A model generated the notes under the pieces. The model worked only from the letters and a program-made list of their open reading frames with translations. It made no database searches and was not told where the DNA came from. Below are positions 35,586 through 42,476 of a stretch of DNA of 55,411 nucleotides, in pieces (the first letter of the stretch is position 1; every line of letters starts with the position of its first letter). The position numbers and the translations under genes were made by a program. The stretch is from a virus: IMG/VR virus record IMGVR_UViG_3300008999_000007, positions 1 to 55,411 of that record. The stretch is one strand, 5' to 3'.

Positions 35586-36020
35586 ATGACCTGGTATGCA
35601 AACTCTGAAGGCCGGTATGGGGCTAGTGGAGCCAAGGGTGACCTTGGTGAAGCAATCGTACAAGATTATTGCAAGACTAATAACATATTATTTGAAGATA
35701 AGAATGATATTAACAGTCAAGTAAATCTTAAAATAGATTGTATCATTGATGGCATTCCTGTAGATGTTAAGTCAAACTACTCCAGGGGTACCCTCTGTAT
35801 AGAGCTGTATACCAAAAGAAGAGGGGCGGGGTGGTTCTATACTACTTCTGCTGAACAAATTTACGGGGTAGATGTGGATACTAAAGCGATTTACCGCTAT
35901 AATATAGAGGAAATGCTAGCTTACATAATTGCGAATAAAACCCGCGCAAAGAGAACCGAGAAGGGTGATGTTCTTATGTGGGTACCTGTTACAACCGATA
36001 TTATTGAGAAACTCCAATGA
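35586..36020 (+). CDS. PD-(D/E)xK nuclease-like protein
   Basis: A 144-aa protein. GDLGEAIVQDYC with E22, KIDCIIDG with D51, and PVDVKS with D60 and K62 form the E...D...DxK pattern of the restriction-endonuclease-like fold. Similar small proteins occur in marine T4-like phages. In this operon it may cleave unmodified DNA or take part in recombination; neither is shown. It overlaps the DpdA-like gene by 4 bases, so the two are co-translated. Confidence 0.6.
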   Translation: MTWYANSEGRYGASGAKGDLGEAIVQDYCKTNNILFEDKNDINSQVNLKIDCIIDGIPVDVKSNYSRGTLCIELYTKRRGAGWFYTTSAEQIYGVDVDTKAIYRYNIEEMLAYIIANKTRAKRTEKGDVLMWVPVTTDIIEKLQ

Positions 36021-36898
36021 AAATTAGCCATGAATCCCCGCTTTCTCTTCTTCGTACTTCTCGTACTTACAACGACTATGATTACGCTCTTGTCCACTTG
36101 TTCGACACTGAACCCGCGTACTACAAATTCTTTAAAGAGTCTTTAGCAATAGGTAGAAAGGTTTTGCTTGACAATTCTATCTTTGAACTAGGTACAGCAT
36201 TTGATCCAGAAAAATATGCGCATTATATTAGAACTCTTAAACCGACAGAGTATATTATTCCTGACGTGCTTGAGAATACTATTGGTACAATGGATAGTGC
36301 TCTTGACTTTGTAGAAAAGTATCCCGATCTACCAGGAAAGAGGATAGGAGTTGTTCAGGGTAAATCATACTCAGATCTTGTTGAGTGTTATGAATATATG
36401 GATAATATTATCGATGTAGATAAGATCGCTATATCATTTGACTACTCTTATTATCTCCAGCGTTGCCCTCATCCTAATAAATGGATGGGCTACACATTGG
36501 GGCGAGCACAAACTTTAACTAGGTTATTAAAAGATGGCGTTATTAATAAAGACAAGCCGCATCACCTCCTGGGTTGCGCGCTCCCGATTGAGTTTATGTT
36601 CTACCGCGAGGGGTTTGACTGGATTGATTCGATCGATACTTCCAGCCCTGTGGTTCACGGGCTTCTCAATATTGCTTATCAGCCTGGCGGTCTGGTTAAT
36701 AAACAATCAATCAAACTCGTCGATCTTCTTAACTCCGTACCCGATGCTAACCAGATGAGAATGATTAAGCACAATGTAATGATGTTCAGTACATTTGTAA
36801 GGGGAGAGCCTAAGTCACAAAAAAGCCATACAGATAGTAGATACGATGTAGGTCCATGGACTACTGATCAAGAAAAATATCAGCCCGCAGAAGCATGA
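36017..36898 (+). CDS. dpdA: DpdA-like DNA guanine transglycosylase
   Basis: A 293-aa TIM-barrel protein of the tRNA-guanine transglycosylase superfamily. LLDNSIFELG (50-59) aligns by pattern with the DSGGFQ region of TGT (D52 as general base). GVVQGKSYSD (111-120) matches the VQG substrate loop, PHHLLGCALPIEF matches the LMGVG strand, and DSIDTSSP with D207 matches the nucleophile region. The C-terminal zinc site of tRNA enzymes is absent. Such phage proteins (DpdA) swap guanine in DNA for preQ0- or preQ1-type bases. The neighbouring folE, queE, queF, queC and queD genes make this the likely role. Confidence 0.85.
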   Translation: MKISHESPLSLLRTSRTYNDYDYALVHLFDTEPAYYKFFKESLAIGRKVLLDNSIFELGTAFDPEKYAHYIRTLKPTEYIIPDVLENTIGTMDSALDFVEKYPDLPGKRIGVVQGKSYSDLVECYEYMDNIIDVDKIAISFDYSYYLQRCPHPNKWMGYTLGRAQTLTRLLKDGVINKDKPHHLLGCALPIEFMFYREGFDWIDSIDTSSPVVHGLLNIAYQPGGLVNKQSIKLVDLLNSVPDANQMRMIKHNVMMFSTFVRGEPKSQKSHTDSRYDVGPWTTDQEKYQPAEA

Positions 36899-36899
36899 T

Positions 36900-37439
36900 A
36901 TGTGGGTTGTATTTTTTAGTCAGACAGGGTCAGAGATAGTAGAGTTGTGTGAAGCACTAGGTCGTAAGCCTGATCTCATTGTTACAAATAATTTTGAGAG
37001 TAAAATTAAGTTCAACCCTGGTGTTCGTAATTTAAGAGTACCCATCATGTCTGCCAGTCACGATGGGTTAATGAATTATTTTAAAAATCAATCTATATAT
37101 AATCCTGCTAAGACTATTATCACCCTACACGGTTACCTACGGATTATATCACCTGACATATGTGACAAGTATGAAATATACAACGGGCACCCTGCTGCCA
37201 TTAATCTATACCCTGAATTAAGAGGAAAGGACCCTCAAGAAAAGGTGTGGCAAAATATGAGAAATTATCCTATAATAGGCAGTGTTGTGCATAGATGTAC
37301 AGCTGTACTTGATGCAGGTGAGATCGCTGGGGTAGTTAATGTATTTAATGAATGTACGTCAGTGTATGCACTATATCAAAAATTAAAAGATACATCGCTT
37401 GAATCATGGGTAACGTTTATGAGAGGTAAGTCGGTATGA
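36900..37439 (+). CDS. PurN-like formyltransferase, DpdN candidate
   Basis: A 179-aa formyltransferase-fold protein. The glycine loop FSQTGSEI (6-13) resembles SGNGSNL of PurN. The catalytic triad is visible: N95 and H97 in NGHPAAIN, and D138 in AVLDAGEI. It is shorter than PurN (212 aa in E. coli) and lies 2 bases after the DpdA-like gene. A phage formyltransferase (DpdN) has been predicted to make 7-(formylamino)methyl-7-deazaguanine from preQ1 in DNA; the genomic context favours that role. A purine-synthesis PurN, known as an auxiliary gene in cyanophages, is the alternative. Confidence 0.7.
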   Translation: MWVVFFSQTGSEIVELCEALGRKPDLIVTNNFESKIKFNPGVRNLRVPIMSASHDGLMNYFKNQSIYNPAKTIITLHGYLRIISPDICDKYEIYNGHPAAINLYPELRGKDPQEKVWQNMRNYPIIGSVVHRCTAVLDAGEIAGVVNVFNECTSVYALYQKLKDTSLESWVTFMRGKSV

Positions 37440-37969
37440 AAATTGGATTGTCAGGTGCTCAATCTGTAGGCAAGACAACGTTGTTGAATGCTTTAAGATC
37501 TGAGAGAGGTCTGTTGGGATTTACCGTATGTGATGAGGTAACTAGAAGGGTTAAGGGATACGGTCTTCCTATTAATGAGGAGGGTACCGATATTACGCAG
37601 ATGCTAATTATGCAGGAGCATATTATAAATGTATTCATGCATGATAATATTATTACCGATAGGACTGCGTTGGATGGATTAGTATATACATCGTACTTGC
37701 ATCGTAAGAATAAGGTTTCGCTTGAAACGTTAATCAAGTCGCGTGCTATCTTTAATAAAGTATGGCCAATGTATAACCATGTATTTTATATTGAACCGGA
37801 GTTTGATTTAGTTGACGACGGGATACGAAGTGTTAATAAGCAGTTTAGAGATGAAATTGCAGATCTATTTGAAATGGTTATTGAGAAAGAGAAGCTATCT
37901 GTAACGCGTATTAAGGGTTCGGTAAGAGATAGGGTAACAACGATTATTGAAATATTGGAAGGTAGATAA
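37436..37969 (+). CDS. P-loop nucleotide kinase-like ATPase
   Basis: A 177-aa P-loop protein. Walker A is GAQSVGKTT (7-15), followed by FTVCDEVTRRV and the conserved block ITDRTALDGLVYTSYLHRKN. The pattern fits the NadR/Ttd14-like AAA kinase family, which phosphorylates nucleosides or nicotinamide riboside. It sits between the formyltransferase and QueF and overlaps the first by 4 bases. Whether it serves deazaguanine metabolism, NAD salvage (anti-Thoeris or Sir2-like defence) or deoxynucleotides is unknown. Confidence 0.7.
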   Translation: MKIGLSGAQSVGKTTLLNALRSERGLLGFTVCDEVTRRVKGYGLPINEEGTDITQMLIMQEHIINVFMHDNIITDRTALDGLVYTSYLHRKNKVSLETLIKSRAIFNKVWPMYNHVFYIEPEFDLVDDGIRSVNKQFRDEIADLFEMVIEKEKLSVTRIKGSVRDRVTTIIEILEGR

Positions 37970-38889
37970 TGAGTAATCAAGATGAACTGAATAAAATTGT
38001 AGGCGTTCACTTAGGCAAAGCTGGTGATGGATCAGCAGTTAAACCGTATATTACCCCTGATGCAGTAGATAAGACATTACTGGTAGCTGTTCCGCGCTAC
38101 CTAAATCGTACCGCTTATGATATTCAAGAGGGCGCTCTTCCCTTCCTAGGTATGGATGCCTGGAACGCATACGAGTTTTCTACTCTTACGAAGAGTGGTT
38201 TCCCTGTATCTGGTTGGCTTAAGTTTACCTATAATGCAAGTAGCCCTAATATCGTTGAATCAAAATCTGTAAAGCTCTATCTTAACTCATATAATATGGC
38301 AAGGATCATTAGATCACATAATGAGTTGTGGATGATTGAGGATCAAATTAAAGCACATCTAAGCGAGACTGTAGGTGATGATGTTCAGGTCTTTTTGCGT
38401 ATCGGTGATATTGATACTGTTAGACCTATGAATGGTGACTTCGTATCATTAGAGTCATATTGTAATGTTTCAAAGATGAATTTTGATCGTTATAATGAGA
38501 GCGCAGATATTTTAGAAGTTGTACCAAGTATTGGCCGCTATGAGAGATGGAGATCATACTCCCTGCGATCAAATTGCCGGGTGACTAATCAGCCTGACTG
38601 GGGCGATGTGTATGTTCATATTAAAGGTGAAACATCTGTTACCCCAGAGTCCTTACTCCAATATATTGTATCAATGAGAAAAGAGAATCACTTCCATGAA
38701 GAAATTGCTGAATGCATTTATAAAAGATTGTTTGACCTTCTTAACCCTGAGGAGTTATTGGTTACCTGCTTATATACTCGTAGAGGGGGTATTGATATTA
38801 ATCCTACTCGTGTTTCCAGTAGCCTTCTTTACAGCCTAGCTCCTGTTATTGATACATTTAATTTCTGTACTAAGACTGCAAGACAATGA
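37969..38889 (+). CDS. queF: 7-cyano-7-deazaguanine reductase QueF
   Basis: A 306-aa enzyme of the long, two-domain (E. coli-type) QueF class, reducing the preQ0 nitrile to preQ1 with NADPH. DAWNAYEFSTLTKSGFPVSG (63-82) and ESKSVKLYLNSYNM (97-110) are the QueF NADPH-binding signatures. SNCRVTNQPDWG (201-212) carries the nucleophile C203 and D210. HFHEE near 241-245 and YTRRGGIDINP close to the C-terminus complete the active site. All key residues appear intact. Its presence implies that preQ1, not only preQ0, is the intended product. Confidence 0.95.
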   Translation: MSNQDELNKIVGVHLGKAGDGSAVKPYITPDAVDKTLLVAVPRYLNRTAYDIQEGALPFLGMDAWNAYEFSTLTKSGFPVSGWLKFTYNASSPNIVESKSVKLYLNSYNMARIIRSHNELWMIEDQIKAHLSETVGDDVQVFLRIGDIDTVRPMNGDFVSLESYCNVSKMNFDRYNESADILEVVPSIGRYERWRSYSLRSNCRVTNQPDWGDVYVHIKGETSVTPESLLQYIVSMRKENHFHEEIAECIYKRLFDLLNPEELLVTCLYTRRGGIDINPTRVSSSLLYSLAPVIDTFNFCTKTARQ

Positions 38890-39104
38890 AAATAACTGGA
38901 CCTGATCCTAACGTCAACGAAATTTGTAATGAATTTGAGTCAAGAGCTTGTCATGGGTTTGATAAGTATGGTGTAACGACTGAGCGCACCGATTTAGATT
39001 TAATGCAATGGATTCAGCATCTCAAAGAAGAGTTAATGGATGCTGTTGTATACATCCATCGTATTCAAAAAGAATTGAAAGAGAAACAAGATGACTTCAA
39101 ATGA
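38886..39104 (+). CDS. Small MazG-like helical protein
   Basis: A 72-aa protein. SRACHGFDKYGVTTERTDLD followed by WIQHLKEELMDAVVYIHRIQ is a conserved small phage family with EExxD-type acidic helix spacing (residues about 49-56), as in MazG-like nucleotide pyrophosphohydrolases. It overlaps both queF and queC. It may trim a nucleotide pool, but the single domain is too short to be sure of catalysis. Confidence 0.6.
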   Translation: MKITGPDPNVNEICNEFESRACHGFDKYGVTTERTDLDLMQWIQHLKEELMDAVVYIHRIQKELKEKQDDFK

Positions 39105-39852
39105 AGCGCTGGCATTACTGCCCGATGTACCAGGTTGTGTAGTTATTTTATCTGGTGGTATGGATAGTACCATTGCAATGAGATTGGCTGTACAGAAGTA
39201 TGGTAAAGAAAACGTTTCAGCTCTAACTTTCTATTACGGTCAGAAGCAAAAGCGTGAAATTGACATGGCTAGAATGTCTACCCAGATACTTGGTGTTAAG
39301 CATAGAGTTGTTGATGCATCGTTCCTTGGTGACATCAGTAAAGGCTTTTCAGCTAACGTCGATACCGACATGGCTATGCCTACGATTAAAGACGTGCTTG
39401 GTGATCCTCGTCCTAAGACATATGTACCTAATCGCAATATGATCTTGATGTCGATTGCAGCAGCGTTTGCAGAGACACAAAACGTTGATACTGTTGTATG
39501 TGGACTACAGGTACACGATGAGTACGGCTACCATGATACTACACAGCGTTGGGTTGATAAGGTAAATGACTTGCTATCTGAAAATCGTATTATTAAGATT
39601 AAGCTTACTGCCCCCTTCAGTCAACTATCTAAGTACGATGAGCTACAGATCTTGCAAGAACTTGATGGTAACTTAGTGCTTACCTCATTTACTATGACCT
39701 GTTACAATCCCGACGCACAACATCGATCTTGCGGTGAATGTCCTAGCTGTTCCGAACGTATTGCTAATTTTGCTAAGATAGGTTATAATGATCCAGTTGA
39801 GTATTCTAAAGTAATCCCCTGGCAGGACTTAATCGAAAGAATGAAGGTGTAA
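39091..39852 (+). CDS. queC: 7-cyano-7-deazaguanine synthase QueC
   Basis: A 253-aa ATP-dependent enzyme that converts 7-carboxy-7-deazaguanine to preQ0. The PP-loop SGGMDS is at 21-26. FYYGQKQKREI, YVPNRNMILMS and the zinc-type cysteine group CYNPDAQHRSCGECPSCSER near the C-terminus are typical. Length is close to E. coli QueC (231 aa). It ends 1 base before a class II amidotransferase gene, a pairing that recalls Gat-QueC fusions. Confidence 0.95.
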   Translation: MTSNEALALLPDVPGCVVILSGGMDSTIAMRLAVQKYGKENVSALTFYYGQKQKREIDMARMSTQILGVKHRVVDASFLGDISKGFSANVDTDMAMPTIKDVLGDPRPKTYVPNRNMILMSIAAAFAETQNVDTVVCGLQVHDEYGYHDTTQRWVDKVNDLLSENRIIKIKLTAPFSQLSKYDELQILQELDGNLVLTSFTMTCYNPDAQHRSCGECPSCSERIANFAKIGYNDPVEYSKVIPWQDLIERMKV

Positions 39853-39853
39853 C

Positions 39854-40471
39854 ATGTGCGCTATTACTGCATCCTTTAATAAGGATAAGCTGTTAGAATT
39901 ATATCGTCTGAATGCATACCGGGGAGAGTTAAGTTACTCTCTTTCCGCTTTTGAGCATACCCCTGCAGGGGTAAAGCTTAATATTCTAATGCAAGATGAG
40001 GGTAAGCTTCCAGAGGTGCTGCTAACGGAAATGAATCATCTTGGTAATGCATTCTATATCGCTCACTCCCAAGCCCCTACAACCGAGTCAAAGAATATTC
40101 ACCCATCAGTATTTGGTGATTGCTTCTTGTGGCATAACGGTATTATTAAACAGAAGAACATTACAGCGGGCACATGGGATACACAATGGCTACAGGAGCA
40201 AATTATAAACTATGGATGGAGTTCATTGTCCAGAGTAGATGGTACTTTTGCATGTATCATGTATAATAGTGGTGAGCTATTTGTTTTTAGAAATGAAATA
40301 TCACCTATGTTTTATGATGAGAATTTCAACTTCTCATCTACTAAATTTGACGGGGCAGAGTCTCTTGCCCCTAATAAGGTTTTTAAATTAAATTTAGCCT
40401 TTAAGCAATTAACCCCTATTGCCTATTTTCAGACAATGGAGAATCCATATTATATACCGGAGAATGCATGA
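39854..40471 (+). CDS. Stand-alone class II glutamine amidotransferase
   Basis: A 205-aa Ntn-hydrolase glutaminase. The start MCAITASF puts the nucleophile Cys at residue 2 after Met removal. HSQAPT (71-76) stands where HxRxxT is usual, so the glutamine-binding Arg is Gln here. HNG (94-96) and VDGTFA (128-133) are conserved. It immediately follows QueC, and Gat-QueC fusions make archaeosine-type bases in some phages and archaea. It could supply ammonia to QueC or amidate preQ0. The Arg change leaves its activity open. Confidence 0.7.
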   Translation: MCAITASFNKDKLLELYRLNAYRGELSYSLSAFEHTPAGVKLNILMQDEGKLPEVLLTEMNHLGNAFYIAHSQAPTTESKNIHPSVFGDCFLWHNGIIKQKNITAGTWDTQWLQEQIINYGWSSLSRVDGTFACIMYNSGELFVFRNEISPMFYDENFNFSSTKFDGAESLAPNKVFKLNLAFKQLTPIAYFQTMENPYYIPENA

Positions 40472-40998
40472 CAGTTACATATAAATTATATTCAGAACCC
40501 TTTAGTATGAAGCACGTAATGGGTGAAAGTAGTAGGACTAAGCTAACCAATGTTGTTGATGGAGATATTCAACCTAATGCTGTAGATCTACGTTTAGGTA
40601 AGGTATTTCAAATTAACAATGAAGTGTTTGAGGTAAGTAATGATCACAAAAAGCATAGAGGCTCTACGGAACTCAATCCAGACGGAGAAGGTTATTTTAC
40701 GTTATACCCGGGGAGTTATGAGATCGTTATGGAAAACGTCATCCATGTGGGCGAGGGGGAGGCTGGTTGGGTCATTACTCGTAGCACTCTTAACCGCAAT
40801 GGTTGTTTTATTACTTCAGGTCTTTATGATTCTGGCTATCACGGTGTCATGGCCGGGGTACTTCATGTTACGACTGGTATCGCGCGCATTAAGCAAGGTA
40901 CGAGGGTAGGGCAGTACTTATCGTTTGATGCAGAAGCACTTAAAATGTACGATGGTAGTTATGGCATTGGTAAAGAGCACGATAAAAAGTATACATAA
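40468..40998 (+). CDS. dCTP deaminase / dUTPase-like enzyme
   Basis: A 176-aa protein of the trimeric dUTPase/dCTP deaminase fold. QPNAVDLRLGKVFQI (35-49), GWVITRSTLNRNGCF (100-114) and LYDSGYHGVMAGVLHVTT (119-136) correspond to motifs 1-3 of the family, and GTRVGQYLSF to the final strand. It would lower dUTP or make dUMP. It overlaps the preceding amidotransferase gene and is read with the deazaguanine genes. Which of the two activities it has cannot be decided here. Confidence 0.75.
   Translation: MTVTYKLYSEPFSMKHVMGESSRTKLTNVVDGDIQPNAVDLRLGKVFQINNEVFEVSNDHKKHRGSTELNPDGEGYFTLYPGSYEIVMENVIHVGEGEAGWVITRSTLNRNGCFITSGLYDSGYHGVMAGVLHVTTGIARIKQGTRVGQYLSFDAEALKMYDGSYGIGKEHDKKYT
40967..40995 (+). 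promoter_or_regulatory. Possible sigma70-like promoter before queD
   Basis: TTGGTA (40967-40972), 17-base spacer, TATACA (40990-40995), located in the end of the dCTP deaminase-like gene. It is weaker than the other promoters. The following leader (40999-41072) holds a GCGG/CCGC hairpin. Confidence 0.4.
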
Positions 40999-41072
40999 TA
41001 CAATGCGGTCTTCGGCGTCATCCCGCTCTATAAACTCTGCTGTCTATGCTATTTAACATAGGAGAAACAAGC

Positions 41073-41576
41073 ATGTCTTTACAACCAGTAGTTTACAAGT
41101 ATACCAGTACCAAAGAGTATCACGATTCATTTCCCTGCGCATACCGTCAATGGAGAGCCGATAGTCATTGTAATTTAATTCATGGCTATTCATTCAGTAT
41201 GAAGTTTTACTTTGGTACCGATAACTTAGATGTTCGCAATTGGGCGGCTGATTACGGGGGGCTAAAGGATTTAAAGCAAGTGTTAGAAAGTCAATTTGAT
41301 CATACGCTATTAGTAGCCGAAGATGATCCTGAACTAGAAACATATAAATTGCTACAAGCAAAAAACATGGCTAAACTAACTATCCTTCCGAAACTTGGAT
41401 GTGAAGGTTTAGCAGATCAATTATATAATTTTGTTAACGGGGTATATATACCTGATTATTGGGGCCCCGGTGAAGCCGGCCGGCTTTGGTGCTATAGAGT
41501 TGAGGTGAGAGAGACTCAGTCTAATATGGCATTCAGAGAAGGTCATCGTGAGTGGGATGAAGATTTATTTAACTAG
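41073..41576 (+). CDS. queD: 6-carboxytetrahydropterin synthase QueD-like
   Basis: A 167-aa protein of the QueD/PTPS family, making carboxy-tetrahydropterin from the FolE product. The start at 41073 has an AGGAG ribosome site 8 bases upstream; an ATG 27 bases earlier lacks one. SHCNLIHGYSFSMKF carries the catalytic Cys33 and metal-binding His37, FDHTLL holds the catalytic His77, and VEVRET near the end holds the Glu. The usual HGH is HGY here and the usual N-terminal FxAAH reads FPCAYRQW. This fits a phage subfamily with a changed zinc site. Confidence 0.85.
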   Translation: MSLQPVVYKYTSTKEYHDSFPCAYRQWRADSHCNLIHGYSFSMKFYFGTDNLDVRNWAADYGGLKDLKQVLESQFDHTLLVAEDDPELETYKLLQAKNMAKLTILPKLGCEGLADQLYNFVNGVYIPDYWGPGEAGRLWCYRVEVRETQSNMAFREGHREWDEDLFN

Positions 41577-41584
41577 GAAACATT

Positions 41585-42280
41585 ATGACAACAGCATTAC
41601 ATGATCGTTACATCGAGAGACCGTTAATGTCAATCGATAATACTACTCTATATTGGATTATAGGGCTTGCAGCTACTTTAATTATGGCCATGACGATGGC
41701 TGACTTTGCTGCAGCAAAGTTTTTAGACTTTGGCTGGGTAGTTACCCCTGCTGGGGCTCTCTTATTTGCTGTGGTGTTTGTGGTTCGGGATATGTTGCAT
41801 AAGCTTGCCGGAGCTGCTGTGGTACAGCGAACTATTCTAATAGGGGTTGGATTAAATCTTTTTGTTGCAGCATTTATGTATGCTATGACTTTTATTCCTG
41901 CTCCAGAATTTAGACCCAGTGTTCATTTTGATGCTGTGTTTAAGATGAGCCTGGGTATTGTAATTGGATCAGAGATTGCCACCCTAGCATCACAATGGGT
42001 TAATACTTGGATATATCAAAGGTTATGGGATCGGGACTGGGGTAGTTGGTCTAGAACCTTTGTCAGCAACTTAATGAGTCTTCCAGTAGATGCTATTATA
42101 TTCGTTCTGTTTGCTTTTGTTTTTATTCCTCCTCTACTAGGCGGAGATCCTATGGATATTAATAAAGCTATTGCAAGAATTGTATCAGGTTCTACGTTAT
42201 TTAAATTAGCTGTAATCCTAGCTCTTACCCCTCTGGTAAGTCTGGCTCCTTGGAGAGAAGAAGCAAGAGAACTAAAGTAA
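41585..42280 (+). CDS. yhhQ: YhhQ-type queuosine-precursor transporter
   Basis: A 231-aa integral membrane protein with about six hydrophobic segments (roughly 22-43, 48-68, 80-102, 120-142, 160-185, 205-222). AKFLDFGWVVTPAGALLFAV and VFVVRDMLHKLAG are characteristic of the YhhQ/VUT family, which imports preQ0 and preQ1. WVNTWIYQRLW and SNLMSLPVDAIIFVLFAF are also family features. It directly follows queD. Together with the biosynthetic genes it suggests that the phage both makes and scavenges the base. Confidence 0.85.
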   Translation: MTTALHDRYIERPLMSIDNTTLYWIIGLAATLIMAMTMADFAAAKFLDFGWVVTPAGALLFAVVFVVRDMLHKLAGAAVVQRTILIGVGLNLFVAAFMYAMTFIPAPEFRPSVHFDAVFKMSLGIVIGSEIATLASQWVNTWIYQRLWDRDWGSWSRTFVSNLMSLPVDAIIFVLFAFVFIPPLLGGDPMDINKAIARIVSGSTLFKLAVILALTPLVSLAPWREEARELK

Positions 42281-42284
42281 GCAA

Positions 42285-42476
42285 TTGAATAGTCTAGAGA
42301 AAATTTGGGCGCGGGCAACCGGGCACCTGATGGGTAGTACCGATAGTGATAGACCTGATGTGCCTATCCTATCCCTTCGGGAGGCTCGTATTGCTTTATT
42401 CTTTAAAACCTTCTGGGTTATTATACATATAGTGACATGTTTTTTTATTATAGCTAACACCATAAGGCATTGGTAA
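42285..42476 (+). CDS. Small membrane protein before gp47
   Basis: A 63-aa protein starting at a TTG (MNSLEKIWARATGHLMG). A charged N-terminal half (VPILSLREARIALF) leads to one membrane segment (about 38-59). Its stop overlaps the gp47 ATG (TGGTAATG). An internal ATG at 42330 is the alternative start. It resembles small conserved membrane proteins of cyanophages. Function unknown. Confidence 0.6.
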   Translation: MNSLEKIWARATGHLMGSTDSDRPDVPILSLREARIALFFKTFWVIIHIVTCFFIIANTIRHW

